Part shown: positions 23,978 to 35,538 of the stretch, in pieces
Numbering within the stretch: the stretch's first letter is position 1
Layout: every line of letters starts with the position of its first letter
DNA from: Circinella umbellata
Lineage: Eukaryota > Mucoromycota > Mucoromycetes > Mucorales > Lichtheimiaceae
Length of the DNA stretch: 64,000 bases
Assembly (NCBI GenBank): GCA_025093555.1
Contig: JAIWNF010000020.1
Span: forward strand, 248,001 to 312,000
Direction of reading: 5' to 3'
Made by a program: the position numbers and the translations under genes
Notes under the pieces: generated by a model
Seen by the model: the letters and a program-made list of their open reading frames with translations, nothing else
What the model was told of the DNA's origin: nothing
The model's database searches: none

Positions 23978-25829
23978 CTATGAAGGAGAAGTAGAGAATG
24001 TTATTTGTGGTGATGATGTCTTTTTTTCATTAATTTCATTCGTTTGTGCAGTTCTATTGCTATTGTTAGATACTGATGGTGATAATAATGAGGATGGTGA
24101 TGTAGCTGTAGTAGTTGGGGTCCAATGTCGATCCACATCACGACCATACCACACAAACAATTCTTCTCCGGGTTCAATATCTCTTTTCGTCCAACAAATA
24201 ACTTGATTTACTACTGCACCCTCAATGAATAATATATTAGCTTGTTGCTCGTTGGTTTCATTCATGAAGTGGAAGGGGCAAAACATTTCTCCTTCAGGGT
24301 CTATAAACGGTTGACCATGCTCATCCGTTGCATCCAAGACTGTCCTTCGATACATAATCGAATATTCCGAAGCACGCCCTACACCATCTTTTAATGAATC
24401 ATATTCATCTTCTGTCATCGGTACACCAAAATAAAATCCAAGTGGTGAATTGTATGGCAATTTGCGTTTGGCAAATAATCCTTGACCAGCACCTTGAATG
24501 GATGAATCGCCCACATATAAGATATCTCTCCACGTTTTTGGGACATCTGATAAATCCAAATCATCAAGCTTGGTTTCTTCTTGTTGTTCTAATTCATTCA
24601 CAGCTTTTATTGCTGCTGTGTTGCTACCATCTTCTCCATTTGTTTTATCAACATCCATTTTTAAATCATTGCCAATAACATTGCCATTGCCATAGCCGAT
24701 GTTAATGTCACTATGTGTTGTTCCACCAGTAGTAGTAATGACGTTATTATTTTTATCACTATGATCGTCCTTAGTATTGTTGTTATTGTCGTCGTTGTCA
24801 TAATAAGATTGAGGAACATGACAGCCATTTTTACCATTACGACTCATCATAAATTCATCAAATTCTGTCAATTGTGGTAGTGCAGGTTTTTTATATCGTT
24901 GTTGTTGTTGTTGCTGTTCTTTTTCTTTACCGTTCGCATTTGTAGATAATAATGATGGATTTTTAGGTATACCGAAACAGAAAGGCCAATCATGTTCTGC
25001 AAGTTTCTTTTCCCATTTGGTATATTCTTGTACTGCAATTTTAAAGTTTCCAGGCTCATAAGCGAGTTTAAAATGCATCGAACGGCTACCATCAGGTCGA
25101 AAGGGTATAAAGTAACGATCTGTATTTGTAGTCAAGCTAGCAGATGCAGAATTCATAGGTGTCTATATAAAATACATCAAAATTATGGTTATAATGATCC
25201 ACGTTAGTGGTCTCGTTCTTTCCCCTTCCCCTTTTCTAAACCTCACGAATCCAATAGAAAATAGCAATTAATATTAACACGCAGCTCTTAGTTTTATCTC
25301 ACCCAGTCGGATAGTGCTTTTTTCTCTTTTTGATAATATATACCTTGCCTTTGAAAACGCGTGGTAAATTACGTTCTTTACTAATCTTTTCATCAAGCGC
25401 AAGTGCTGCTCTAATGAGTTCAGGTCGTGAAAGACAACGATCTGGATGTTGCCTTAATGCTAAAAAGAGCATGTAGGCTTGGTTATGCCAACGTGGTTGT
25501 ACTGCCGATCGATTTCCAGATCGCTTTGTACGTCGTTGTGCTTCATGCATGGTAGGTAAAGTTTTTGCTGGTGATTCTGTACGTTGTTGCTTTTGTTGAT
25601 GAAGATGACCATTTTCGTCTTGAATATCAAGGTCCATCGGATCCGTGATCAAATCGTTAGTTCGTTTCTTGGTATTATTACTATTGTTGCTATTGTTGTT
25701 ATTGTTGTTATTGACAGTGATTTGGTCTTTTTTCATGAAATCCATGGATTCACGTTTTGTTGAAGTAGTAATAGTAGTGTCATTTTCTTGTGAGGCCATG
25801 ACGGATTCAGAATTATGATGGTTAGCCAT
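23978..25829 (-). CDS. PR/SET-domain protein
   Basis: Two exons (25829-25344, 25162-23978) encode 556 aa. Residues about 370-510 form a SET fold of the PR (PRDM-like) kind: GDSSIQGAGQGLFAKRKL, then MNETNEQQANILF in place of the usual NHxC, and DIEPGEELFVWYG. SET proteins usually methylate lysines with S-adenosylmethionine; PR domains are often weak or inactive. No zinc fingers or post-SET cysteines follow. The N-terminal half has a conserved-looking helical block (WHNQAYMLFLALRQHPDRC to AEHDWPFCFGIP) split by the only intron, surrounded by Asn-, Gln- and Asp-rich low complexity. Likely a nuclear chromatin or transcription factor (inference). The start is the first ATG after a pyrimidine-rich leader. 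Confidence 0.82.
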
Positions 25830-26291
25830 TTTATTTTATTATTCTCTTTGTTGAAAATAAAAAAAAATAAAAAAAATAAAAAAATAAAAATAACTTGTAG
25901 AAAAAATAAGTGTTGACACGAGAGCGCGTGTTTGTTTGTGTGCGGTAATATTAAGGATTGATTGATAACGTGACTGAATCGCGTATCTTCAGTTGTGTCA
26001 TTCATCATATTAAGAATCAATTAACTTTCTTTTCCCCGTATTATTTTTTACCGCATGTTTCTACTGATATTATATATGTATTAAACTACTATTTTGGATG
26101 GAACCAATTTACTTTAAATTGAACAATAAAAGGATGATAATATCTAACAGCTTCTCTTGCAGTTAGATTATTGTTTTCCGAGATAAATTGATATACTTCA
26201 TTTACTTATCGTTGAATATGAGTAATATTGTAATGATTTAAAAAGAAAAAAAAATGGTGATGTTTATTACTAGATTGCTATATTATATATG
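25830..26291. promoter_or_regulatory. Upstream region of the SET gene / 3' region of FIS1
   Basis: This 460-bp spacer between two minus-strand genes should contain the SET-gene promoter and the FIS1 3' end. Near 25850-25910 the minus strand reads as a T-rich leader. No specific motif is called. Confidence 0.35.
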
Positions 26292-27106
26292 CTAACTACG
26301 TTTTGATGATCTTTGCTTGATAATTGCAATAACTAAAGCAACACCGACAGCGAAAACACCACTCACAATGGCTAATCCAATGACACCCTCTATTTTCATT
26401 ATTGTATCATATCATAATTAATATCAGTTATTTTTCATTTCCCAATCCTATCTTCATCCACTATCACTTCCTCCAATTCACTTTCTTCTCTTCTCTTCTT
26501 TTCATCCGTTGACATCAGCTTTTTTTTTTCATCTTCATCTATTACTATCATGACGAACCTCGAGATACTTTTTCTTCAATAAGTCGGTTTAATTCTTTCG
26601 CTTGTGCATTATTTGGTTCATATTTTAAAAGTTGTTGATTAAACTGACGAGCATCGCCATAGTTGGCAAGTTTATAATGCCCCAAAGCAAGAAAGTAAAG
26701 ACATTCACGTCGTCTTTCAGGTGAATCTCTGTATATTTCTATTATCCATGTCACCAAAAAAAAAAAAAAAAAAAAAAAAAAAATTAGAACCATGGAAGTT
26801 ATATGTGTTGCTTCTCTTTCTTTATACGAAAAATACATATCTACATACCTGTTAATAATGTAATTCCAAGTGCAATTTCTTCAAGGTTTTTTGATTTGAT
26901 TAAACCCCATGCATAATTGAATTTAGTTTGAATAGTTACAAATTCTCCTTCACGTTCAAATTGTTTTCGTAATACCTATGATTTGATACATTTTGTAAGT
27001 TTCTTTTTTTTTTTTGTTCTTTATAAACTAAAAAAAAATATACCTCGATCTCGGCAGGTGTAAGAGGTTTCTCGGCCTCTTCTACCATAGGAGCTGATTC
27101 AGCCAT
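26292..27106 (-). CDS. FIS1: Mitochondrial fission protein Fis1
   Basis: Four exons (27106-27044, 26975-26849, 26738-26559, 26389-26292) encode 155 aa, the usual Fis1 size. The TPR-like core includes [14 protein letters not shown], the [20 protein letters not shown] block and [16 protein letters not shown]. It is followed by a C-terminal transmembrane segment ([20 protein letters not shown]) and the short basic tail KQRSSKRS, a typical outer-membrane tail anchor for mitochondria and peroxisomes. Fis1 recruits the fission machinery (Dnm1/Drp1 via adaptors). Intron 2 contains a 28-nt homopolymer (T on the coding strand) near its acceptor, which may vary in length. The second Met of the open frame was chosen because it gives the family's short acidic N-terminus. 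Confidence 0.96.
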
Positions 27107-27649
27107 TGTCAAACACACTTATAAATAGGAGGGAAATAAAAAAGAAGTGAACAAAAAGAATTTTGTGGCGGGTTGTGCTATATTTATAGTGTTGGTACTA
27201 ATTTTGATCATGCAAATTGAGCTTACTGATTACGCCACAAACCAACTTCGAAGAATAATACTTACAAAAAATAATAGTAATAAAAATAAAAAGCACTATT
27301 ATTACACTTCTGCAAAAAAAAAAAAAAATACAGGAACGTCCCTGAAAGAATAGAGAGAAGCTGTATAAGTATTCATTAAAAGTAACGAAATAACAATGAT
27401 ACAGTTAGCAGAACATGTTTATGAAAAATTGTACGTATCTTGGTATATCATTTTCATGTTTCAATATTTTTTTTTATTATCAAAGTACGTATACGAAAAC
27501 TATATTTTGAATTTCACAAAAACAGTAATGGATTCTTCTTTTAAAGGAGGTCTACTGGGAAAACCGCTTTAGAATGTTGCTTATCATGATTCCCATTCTT
27601 CTCGACAAGATGAAATAACCACAGTTTAAATAGTTGAAAAATAATTCGC

Positions 27650-28283
27650 GGATTGCTATCTCCAGGGCAATATATTGATAATGATTCAAGTAATACAACA
27701 GTGATAATTATTGTTGGTTGTACGTCTAAGTAGAATAAGTTGGCTTCCTCCAAAGAAACAGTATACAATCACAATATACGTGCTAAAATACTTAGAATAA
27801 AACTTAATTATTATTGTTTTTTGAATTTGTATAACTTTTTGATAGGTGGTAATTCTCACTGGTGTATTGACTCTAATTATTTTTTCAATGGAGAAAGAAA
27901 AAGGCTCAAACCAGAAGCCGACAATGGTTTAGCAATATACCGCACACTGTTGATAATGGTGGTATTAATGAATTTTCTACTTCAGAGGGTAAACATTTAA
28001 TTTCGAGGAGTATCCGCCACCATGACGATCACCGTGACAATGGAAAGCGTTTTGCATCTTAAACAATCATTTAATCACCTCATACCCCTGTAAATTATTA
28101 TGAACGCCGAATTTCAGTTGCAAATATATATGGAGTAAAGAACCAGCACTGATGGTCATATTCAACATGGAAACGAGGTACGTACGTAGCAGCTGTAATT
28201 CTACTACTGAGTGTAGTGACGATAATGGTGAAATATTTAAAATAGTACTTCAACCAATAAAACCCGACGGTTTAACAACTTGA
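27650..28283 (+). pseudogene. Decayed kelch membrane protein: TM exon and tail (relic A)
   Basis: Plus-strand remains match the 3' half of the two intact kelch genes. LSPGQYIDNDSSNTT and VIIIVGC correspond to the ectodomain end and the start of the membrane helix. A preserved acceptor at 27845 is followed by VVILTGVLTLIIF, matching VAVIAGILAFIF of the neighbouring gene in the same intron phase. One frame change later come RKKKAQTRSRQ and a polar tail. The very end reads QPIKPDGLTT-stop (28251-28283), the family's KPDG terminus. Several stops and frameshifts interrupt it. The relic ends tail-to-tail, about 260 bp from the stop of the intact gene. Confidence 0.6.
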
Positions 28284-28543
28284 TTTTTTAGAGCTTTCCT
28301 TTTTGTATTATCCTGTTCATCCAAAAGATTTTACAGGACCTTTTTTTTCAAATCATCGTATCATTGAGTAATAACTCTGCTCTGGGCAATATTATATTAT
28401 ATTATATTAAATATTAAGTTGTAAAATACACAAAAACTGTCATGACAAGACATAGTAATTATAAGAATAAATAATAATGAATTTGTTTTTTGTGCAAAAG
28501 ATAATATACACTGTTGTATATAACAATAACTGTATGTATTTTC

Positions 28544-30945
28544 CTACTGGTTAGCACCATCAGGCTTTACAGGTTCCAATCGTAGATTAGGTGTGTAGTA
28601 TAGCCCTTGATGAGGAGGTAGAACAGACGTTGTTGGGGAAGTATGACTTTGAGAATATGATGATCCCTCTGATAAAGGAAGGGTCCCACTGGCTATAGAA
28701 GAACTCATCATACCTGTAACTTGCTGATGAGGAGCCTGCTGTTGTGGCTTTTGTAAAGTATATTGCATATACTGGGGTGGTGGAGATTGTGTCTGATAAC
28801 TAATGTTATTATTGGCTGCCTCCTGTGCGTCATCGCTGTTATTTTTTTCGTTAGATGTTTCAATCACACTTCTTTGTTGTTGCTGCTGTCGTCGTCTACG
28901 GAAGATGAAAGCCAAAATACCAGCAATAACAGCAACCTATAAGAATATATATTTAAGAAATAATGTGCAACGCTTTTAAATAATTGCTTTTGTCACTGAA
29001 TACATTAAAAAACCACTCTTACACCAGCGATTGACCCCACGACAGCTCCTGCAATTGTTCCTCCTGAGACACTATTATTTCCATCATCTCCCTTATTGTT
29101 AGATGTTTGAGGTTTATCTTCATTAGTTAAATTGCGACCAGGTCCTTCGTAACGATCAATCCATTCCCAAGTATCTGTATTAAGAACTTGAAAATCTGTA
29201 CGTTGATGTAAATTAGAATCCACACCGAACATGACGAACATCATTGAACTATTTTCAGGGAATGCAGCTATCAGATTCAAAGTATGTAACTGTTAACATC
29301 TATATACGTACATCGTAAAGAAAAAAATCATTGTATTGAAAACAGCAACTTACCCGAGTGTCCAAAGCGAGCACCGGCACCAGCGCTAGAACTCAAGTTG
29401 ATCTGCTTCCAGGTTATGTCAGTGGTGGTCAATACCCAACAAAAATCTGATGAAACATTGAAACTACTTCCAGCTTCAATTTATATATGTAAAAAACATT
29501 ACACCAAGAAATAGTTATTTCATATGTTACATTGGCAAAAAATAAGTGTGGTTGCTGCTACGTAGAAATTTACTTACTTTCTCTTCCCCCATATAATACG
29601 ATGTTGTCTGTGTTAGGTTCTATATATGTTATTACGTTTGTAAAAAAAATTAATAAGTACATAATACAGTACTTTCAATTAACAATAATGAAAACAACAT
29701 ACTGCGTACTGCTGTATGCCACATTCTAGACGACGGAATAGCATCACCAGTAGCATTTAATTCATTCCATAAACTTGTGTCTGTATTAAATGTCATTATT
29801 TTATCCAGTGTATTGTCCGAAACACCGTACGTCAGTGATCCGTTACTCGTTTTAAAATAGCCTTCGATTTCACCAGCAATATAGTAAATTGTGCGTCCAT
29901 CATTTCCCATTACACCCGTATGCCAGGCATATGAATAATATTGATCTGGAAGTGCAAGTGTTCTCCATTGATTTGCCTAAAACAATAGTAAACAGTACGT
30001 TATAATTCTTTTTATTTTATATCTTGACTATTATTTGCAGATTGTCGTCATAAGTATATATGTATTTACATTATAATTGTAAATTCTCATGTTTCTTGTA
30101 TCTGTTAGCTCAATATCACCAGTTGATTGGTCACTGTAATAAAACAACATAATTTTGGTGTTACAAAATTAATAAGAGCAAAAACAAGATACATGCTCCG
30201 TGTGTTATTATTGATTCAAAATGATTATTACGTACCTGATACCACCAAACACGTAAATTTTACCGTCCGAAGAAGCAGCAGTTCCTGCAGCATATCTTTT
30301 TAAAATTTGGATAAAAAAGCCTTATAAGCTTCTTTTTTTTTTGAAGCAAAAAAATCGATTTATGTATAGTAGAGTATAAACTTACGACTGTCGACCAGCA
30401 TTTGAACTTAAAGTATGCCATTCGTTTGCTCTGGCATCATATGCAAGGGTTGGATTGCTAATTGATTGGTTGGAAAATACATTTCCTGCACCACCTGTGA
30501 CAACTATTGTATTTTCTTCTGGTAATGCAACCATTCCAAACATGGAATTGGCTTCTGGTTTTATTTTACCATTGGCATGTACCTGTTGCCATGCTGAACC
30601 AGAACTACTGACAGTTAAATTCTGAGCAACGTCCAAATAATAAAAATCATCCAAGCTATCGAATGAATTGTTTGATGAAAATACAACATAACTGCCACCA
30701 TAACAATATATTCGAAGGTCGAGTGGAACACATGCTATTCATTAACCCAAAAAAAATTGTGAGCAAGAAATAGAGTTGTACTTTACATTGTTCAACAATA
30801 TATATTAGATTTATCTTTCTTTTACCAATTATTGTTGGCGTATTACTGTATAATTCGTACCTGTCAGTATTCGAGAAGGAGGCTCGACAGCTGTAATTAA
30901 GCGGAATAGCCCTAGAAATAAAATACATTGATAAAGCTTATTCAT
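28544..30945 (-). CDS. Kelch-repeat single-pass membrane protein (paralogue 1)
   Basis: Nine exons (30945-30861, 30734-30386, 30295-30236, 30133-30070, 29976-29703, 29619-29578, 29473-29354, 29267-29023, 28936-28544) encode 543 aa. A signal peptide (LYQCILFLGLFRLITAV) precedes a kelch beta-propeller with glycine-pair blades such as RIYCYGGS, ENTIVVTGGAG, KIYVFGGI and DNIVLYGGR. A glycine-rich transmembrane helix is split by the last intron (GTIAGAVVGSIAG then VAVIAGILAFIF) and followed by RRRRQQQQQ and a Gln/Pro/Ser-rich cytosolic tail ending EPVKPDGANQ. Function is unknown; an extracellular ligand-binding or wall-contacting role is inference. The chosen Met directly precedes the hydrophobic signal; an in-frame ATG lies upstream. 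It is a close paralogue of the gene at 61195-63727. Confidence 0.85.
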
Positions 30946-31789
30946 TCTACTGCGTATTTCAGAACAAAGAAGAAAGACGAAAGAAGAGTTAGAGAGAGGG
31001 TAGTGGGAAAACCCTAGCTTGGGTAGCCAAAAAATAATACCAAATCTCAAAACAAGAACACCGAGGCGCAGTATTACTTTAAACGGTGGTTTCATGCTAC
31101 ACAAAGACCCTGTGTTGCTACTCAGCTAAAAATACTATTAAATTTATGTGCTACAATATACTCTTATTACACATTATTAAATTATCAAGCAATTGTATAT
31201 AAAAAAGTAAACCAGAAAATATATGACCTAAATGATTAATCAATCATCACTCTGGTGATAAAAATAAAAGTATAATCCAAGTATAATACTATTGAATATT
31301 AGATACATATACAAATCTTGTATGATTTTAAATACAAGAATACTCGGGTTTTTTCACGACTTCGCTGCTGATTAATACGTATAAAGTTATATATCTTTAT
31401 ATACAAAAGTATGACATCAAACGAACTAAACTTTGATTATGCAATTTCAAATACGTATACAAGTTTTTAATATATTAATAATTTGGTGAAAAGATAAATT
31501 CACTAATTCGAATTGCTTTGAGCATCTTTTTCTTGTCATTTCCTCGCTCTCTATGCTTACCTCGCTTAGTTTACCCAAAATAAGTGCCCAGTAACCCATT
31601 ATACTGTACCATTAGCATTTGAATTCCGACTTATATTAAAAATTCACATTTCAGGTTTTTAGGACAGTGTTTATTCAAGACACATATATCAATAGACTAA
31701 AACACCCACAAAAAATATAATAAGAATAGAACTGACCTCATGCATGCTAGCAATAGCTACTGATAGTGAAAAAATAATCTCGATTAATC

Positions 31790-33000
31790 ATCGAGTTAAA
31801 TTCGATGCAATGACCTATGATATTTAATAAGCAACAGGAAATCAAAATTGGACACAATTGCGAAGAACAGTACGTATATCCAATAAAGAGAGATCATGAT
31901 AAGTCTTAAGAGACTGAGGACACGGTGTTTATTACGTAACTATCAAAAACCTTTTTTCAACTATGAAGCAAGAAGCTATGACAGCAGAGATCCTTGATTC
32001 GATTAAAAAAATATTATTGCAGAAGATACTATAAAGTCGACGTGGGTTCAGTTGAAAACAAACATCCGTGATCAACAATTTAAAGGTAGTCAACTGTGAT
32101 GTTGTATGATGTATTAAGAACAGATACATCAGCACCAAGTTACAGTATGTACATTATTGAAGATGGAAGTTATAGTAATTGTCAAAGAATAGTTTGTCAC
32201 TGTCCTTGTATAGTAAGGTAGCGATAAAGAGTTGGGTATATATAATACTTTTTCACTGGTCCTATTTTTTTAACGATATAGGTCCGCTGTATATTGAATA
32301 GGAAAAGCTGAATAACTAAACACCCCAACAACACCTGTGAAACTCCGTTTCTCTTTGTCTTCAATGTGCGTGGTAATAGAAAAAGAAACTTTATAAGATA
32401 ATGACTTTTTTATTGCTAATTCTTATCAATTTTAAATTATAGGTATTTTATTTAGCCGCTGCAGAAGAATGTGAGAAGTAGAATTAGGAATAGGTATTGG
32501 CAGTACCATAAAAAAACAAATATTTCCATTTGAAAATTTGCTCGTATACCATATTACGTATTAACACATGAAGGTATATACGTTGACTGCTGATAAGTCA
32601 GATAATAAGGTTACAAAAAAACAGTAATATTAATAAATAATTGACATTGTTAAGCAGGTCAATGTGTTAATTTTATATAATTCTTTTTTGTATATGTACT
32701 TGTATTATTTCGTCGCTTTTTTTTTTCGTTGCCAATAGAATGCTTACTTTATAAACTTACCAAAAATAACGATTTCATCATTAAAAATAGTCGAATACGT
32801 ATTTCTGATACTGTACAGGTGGATAACTCAACAGCACATGATTCAAATGATCCTAATGTTGAATTAAAATGCGGTATGCTATTCCTATGTCTGCAAATGA
32901 TAATCAAAACAAAACTACCACCCTATACATTAATTATGTCTAAGTACGGTAAAAATCTGTGCCTATCTGGTGGTAGAAAAACTATTCATGCGTAAGAAGC
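31790..33000 (+). pseudogene. Decayed kelch gene (relic B)
   Basis: Scattered plus-strand fragments resemble the intact kelch proteins. AMTYDI, two stops, then ATGNQNWTQL (31811-31860) parallels TIAYDVTGNIWTAMS. TIKSTWVQLKTNI (about 32030) parallels a blade strand. NDPNVELK, a frameshift, then RYAIPMSANDN (about 32845-32905) and LSGGRKTIHA (about 32965) have blade spacing. No continuous frame survives. The order agrees with a plus-strand gene, opposite to the intact neighbour. Assignment rests on short matches, so confidence is moderate. Confidence 0.42.
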
Positions 33001-33146
33001 TATTGACTTTTTAAAATAATAATTACATATACCCTTCATAGAAGTAGATGATAGAAAAGCTTATCATGAAGCCAGTGTAAGTTATTGTTTACCTTCCAAA
33101 ACCGGTAAAACCGGTAAATGACATCTTTTTTTGAGAACATAATACA

Positions 33147-33568
33147 GGTTTTTTCCAAATTATTTGCGCTGAAGTAAATTAATTTTGCGCTATGAGAAAA
33201 GATTATTTTGCGTTGTCTGGGGAATAAATTTGCGTTGGTAATTTTGCGCCAATGATTTTGCGCTCCTGTTTTTGCGTCAAAATATTTACTTCCTTGGTGC
33301 TTATAACTTTATTTTAATTATTATTTCTCAAATGGCTCATATGAAATTCATTTATAATCATTTTTAATAAAATATTGTTTAATATATTCCCTGGTGAGGC
33401 AATAAAAAATATTAAGTGTTTGGACATACATACTTCAGTGCAAAAAATTCGGTGCAAAATCATTGGCGCAAAATTACTAACGCAAATTTATTCCCCAGAC
33501 AACGCAAAATAATCTTTTCTCATAGCGCAAAATTAATTTACTTCAGCGCAAATAATTTGGAAAAAACC
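33147..33568. mobile_element. Fold-back (long inverted repeat) element, MITE-like
   Basis: Two ~117-bp arms (33147-33263 and 33452-33568) are near-perfect inverted repeats, with only a few mismatches seen, around a ~190-bp centre where weaker pairing continues. The ends are GGTTTTTTCC and its complement. Seven TTTTGCG or TTTGCGC words are spaced about 15-25 bp apart in the left arm. A CAG trinucleotide overlaps each edge and could be a short target duplication. There is no coding capacity. Confidence 0.8.
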
Positions 33569-33946
33569 AGTAATAAAACAAAAATCCCAGACTCATAAAA
33601 CAAGCAAATGAAATATTTATTTTCGATTGTTAATTATTACGGCCAGCAGTAAAAGAAGAGGGAGGATATGAAATGGTATATGTTTTATTATTAACACATA
33701 GATGATGAAAGAGTAAGAGAAGAGAAATCTTGAATGCAGAGACGAAAATTTACACAAGGCGGAGACATGAGATATACAAATATATTACGGTGACAAAAAA
33801 TGAAGTGTCGTTAATTAATGAAAGAAATAAAAAGATGAGGAGACGATAAGAAAAGAGGGAACCTCAAGAAGAGTGGTAGTTAAATAATATTTTGAATGTG
33901 TGATGGTAGCAGTACTGGTAATTGTATTCGTAATTATACGAAAGAC

Positions 33947-35538
33947 TTAACGATAGATTGTGGCGTCTAATTGCTGCGTATCAAAGAATGTATTAAGAAC
34001 AGGAGAATGGAAATCATCTGTGCGTCTTCTAGCCAACACGTGTACACCATTAGGTCTAACAATAATCCTTCGTGTTGTTCCCACCCCAGACATGTGCTGA
34101 ACAGGATTTTTAATCATTATATTTCTTTGCCAATCGGGACGAATTTCATCTAAGAGTATCATATTGATTTTGAAATTAGCGATATCATTGAGATTGTTGT
34201 GGTGTTTTGAAATTACATTTTCATTTCTAGGGCAGCAGTAACTATACTACCAGTACTTTGAAGCCTCTTTTCCGCATCCCAATTACTTTTTCTTTCTTTT
34301 CCCGTTAACTCATTCTTTCATCTTTCATCTCTTAGTCCTGACTGATCAAACTATATGTTCAACTTACCAGCTAGAATAACATCTGGATCATTAGGTCCAA
34401 GTCGATTTCGTCGTCGGGGTCGGATTTTATTATCTGGACCATACGCGTATTGGATCAAGTCTGTGCGTCTCTTACTAAATTGCTATATGCGGAAATGAAT
34501 ATATGTCAGTAAAAATAAACCTTAAACACATATGATATGTACATATTCAGTTTCCTCTAGACTTTCGAATATAAAATATTAAAATGGAAGATGTTGGGAA
34601 ATGAAAATTGAAGAGTACCAATGGGAATAAAGGGTATATTAACAAACCTTGTAGTGTGGGCTGAATTGAGGTGGTACATGAATTACCCCAAAATTAGGCT
34701 GAACACAAAACGGACATTGCACTGGCACCAATGGAGAATCTTCAGAGCGTTTTATCTGTAAAAAACATTCGCTGCATATTGGTTTATCACAGCAGCGTGT
34801 GTAGTTAATGCATATGGGATAGTACTAAATTGGTATTTGTGTGTGTATTATTAGTGTTATGTTCCCATGTACAATATATATGCACCACATTACCCAGAGA
34901 ACTTGGCCAGTATTCTTTTTTTACACCAGCACTCCCCCTTACCCTTCTATTTTTCTCTTTTTTTTCTCTATTATTTTTTTTTAAAAGATACTTTTACCCA
35001 CATACCAAAAAACAAATAGGACATTCTGTTACTCGACTATAAGCCATTGAATCTGGAGGGATTTCTCCTGTACGCTGCGCCGTCATAGTTTTGCGAGCAC
35101 TTATGAATTTTCCAACCAAACCTTGTTGACCAGGGTCTTGTTGTTGTTCTTGCGGTAAATAAGTTGTTCTAGGACAACAAGTAACAGCTAAAGCAATATC
35201 TTGGTCCGTTGTGATAGAGAAACTAGGTGGATCATTAAGACCTTTTTTATTTAAGAAAAACGGAAAACATAACATTGTCTTTAGATTTATCTTTCATGCA
35301 TATTATACGCCATATAAAACCGCAACTCTATGGCACTGTAAAACATGATACTCCGCTCACCTCGATAAAATGGTGCTAGTTTTCCGTCGCGAATAAACTT
35401 TCTTACGGTCTTGACACAATAATCAGTCGGTGAGTCTGCATAAAGACCTTGTGGATAAAGTGACCCACGATTTGTAGTGGTTTCTAAATTGTTTTCGCCA
35501 CCAAATGACGCAGCAGTTTTTGAAATGTTTGTACCCAT
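33947..35538 (-). CDS. SIP5: SIP5-like RING-type zinc-finger protein
   Basis: Five exons (35538-35361, 35241-35006, 34824-34648, 34482-34368, 34149-33947) encode 302 aa. The N-terminus has [16 protein letters not shown], the conserved SIP5 block, completed across intron 1. A RING-like cysteine cluster follows: [19 protein letters not shown], then [15 protein letters not shown] and VQCPFC. Family members include yeast Sip5, reported to interact with Snf1 kinase and the Reg1/Glc7 phosphatase; a ubiquitin-ligase role is plausible but unproven. The N-terminal MGTNISK has a glycine after Met and could be N-myristoylated (inference). The C-terminal ~110 residues are Arg-rich ([17 protein letters not shown]). 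The gene is divergent from the CBS/PB1 gene. Confidence 0.88.

Noticed and set aside
27541..27768. Minus-strand 75-codon ORF upstream of FIS1
   Set aside because: The opposite strand carries a better explanation: fragments matching the kelch ectodomain end and membrane helix (relic A).
33171..33300. Tandem TTTTGCG words as a CRISPR-like or iteron array
   Set aside because: The spacing is irregular, spacers are not unique in the CRISPR sense, and the whole is mirrored in an inverted arm, so a fold-back transposon explains it better.
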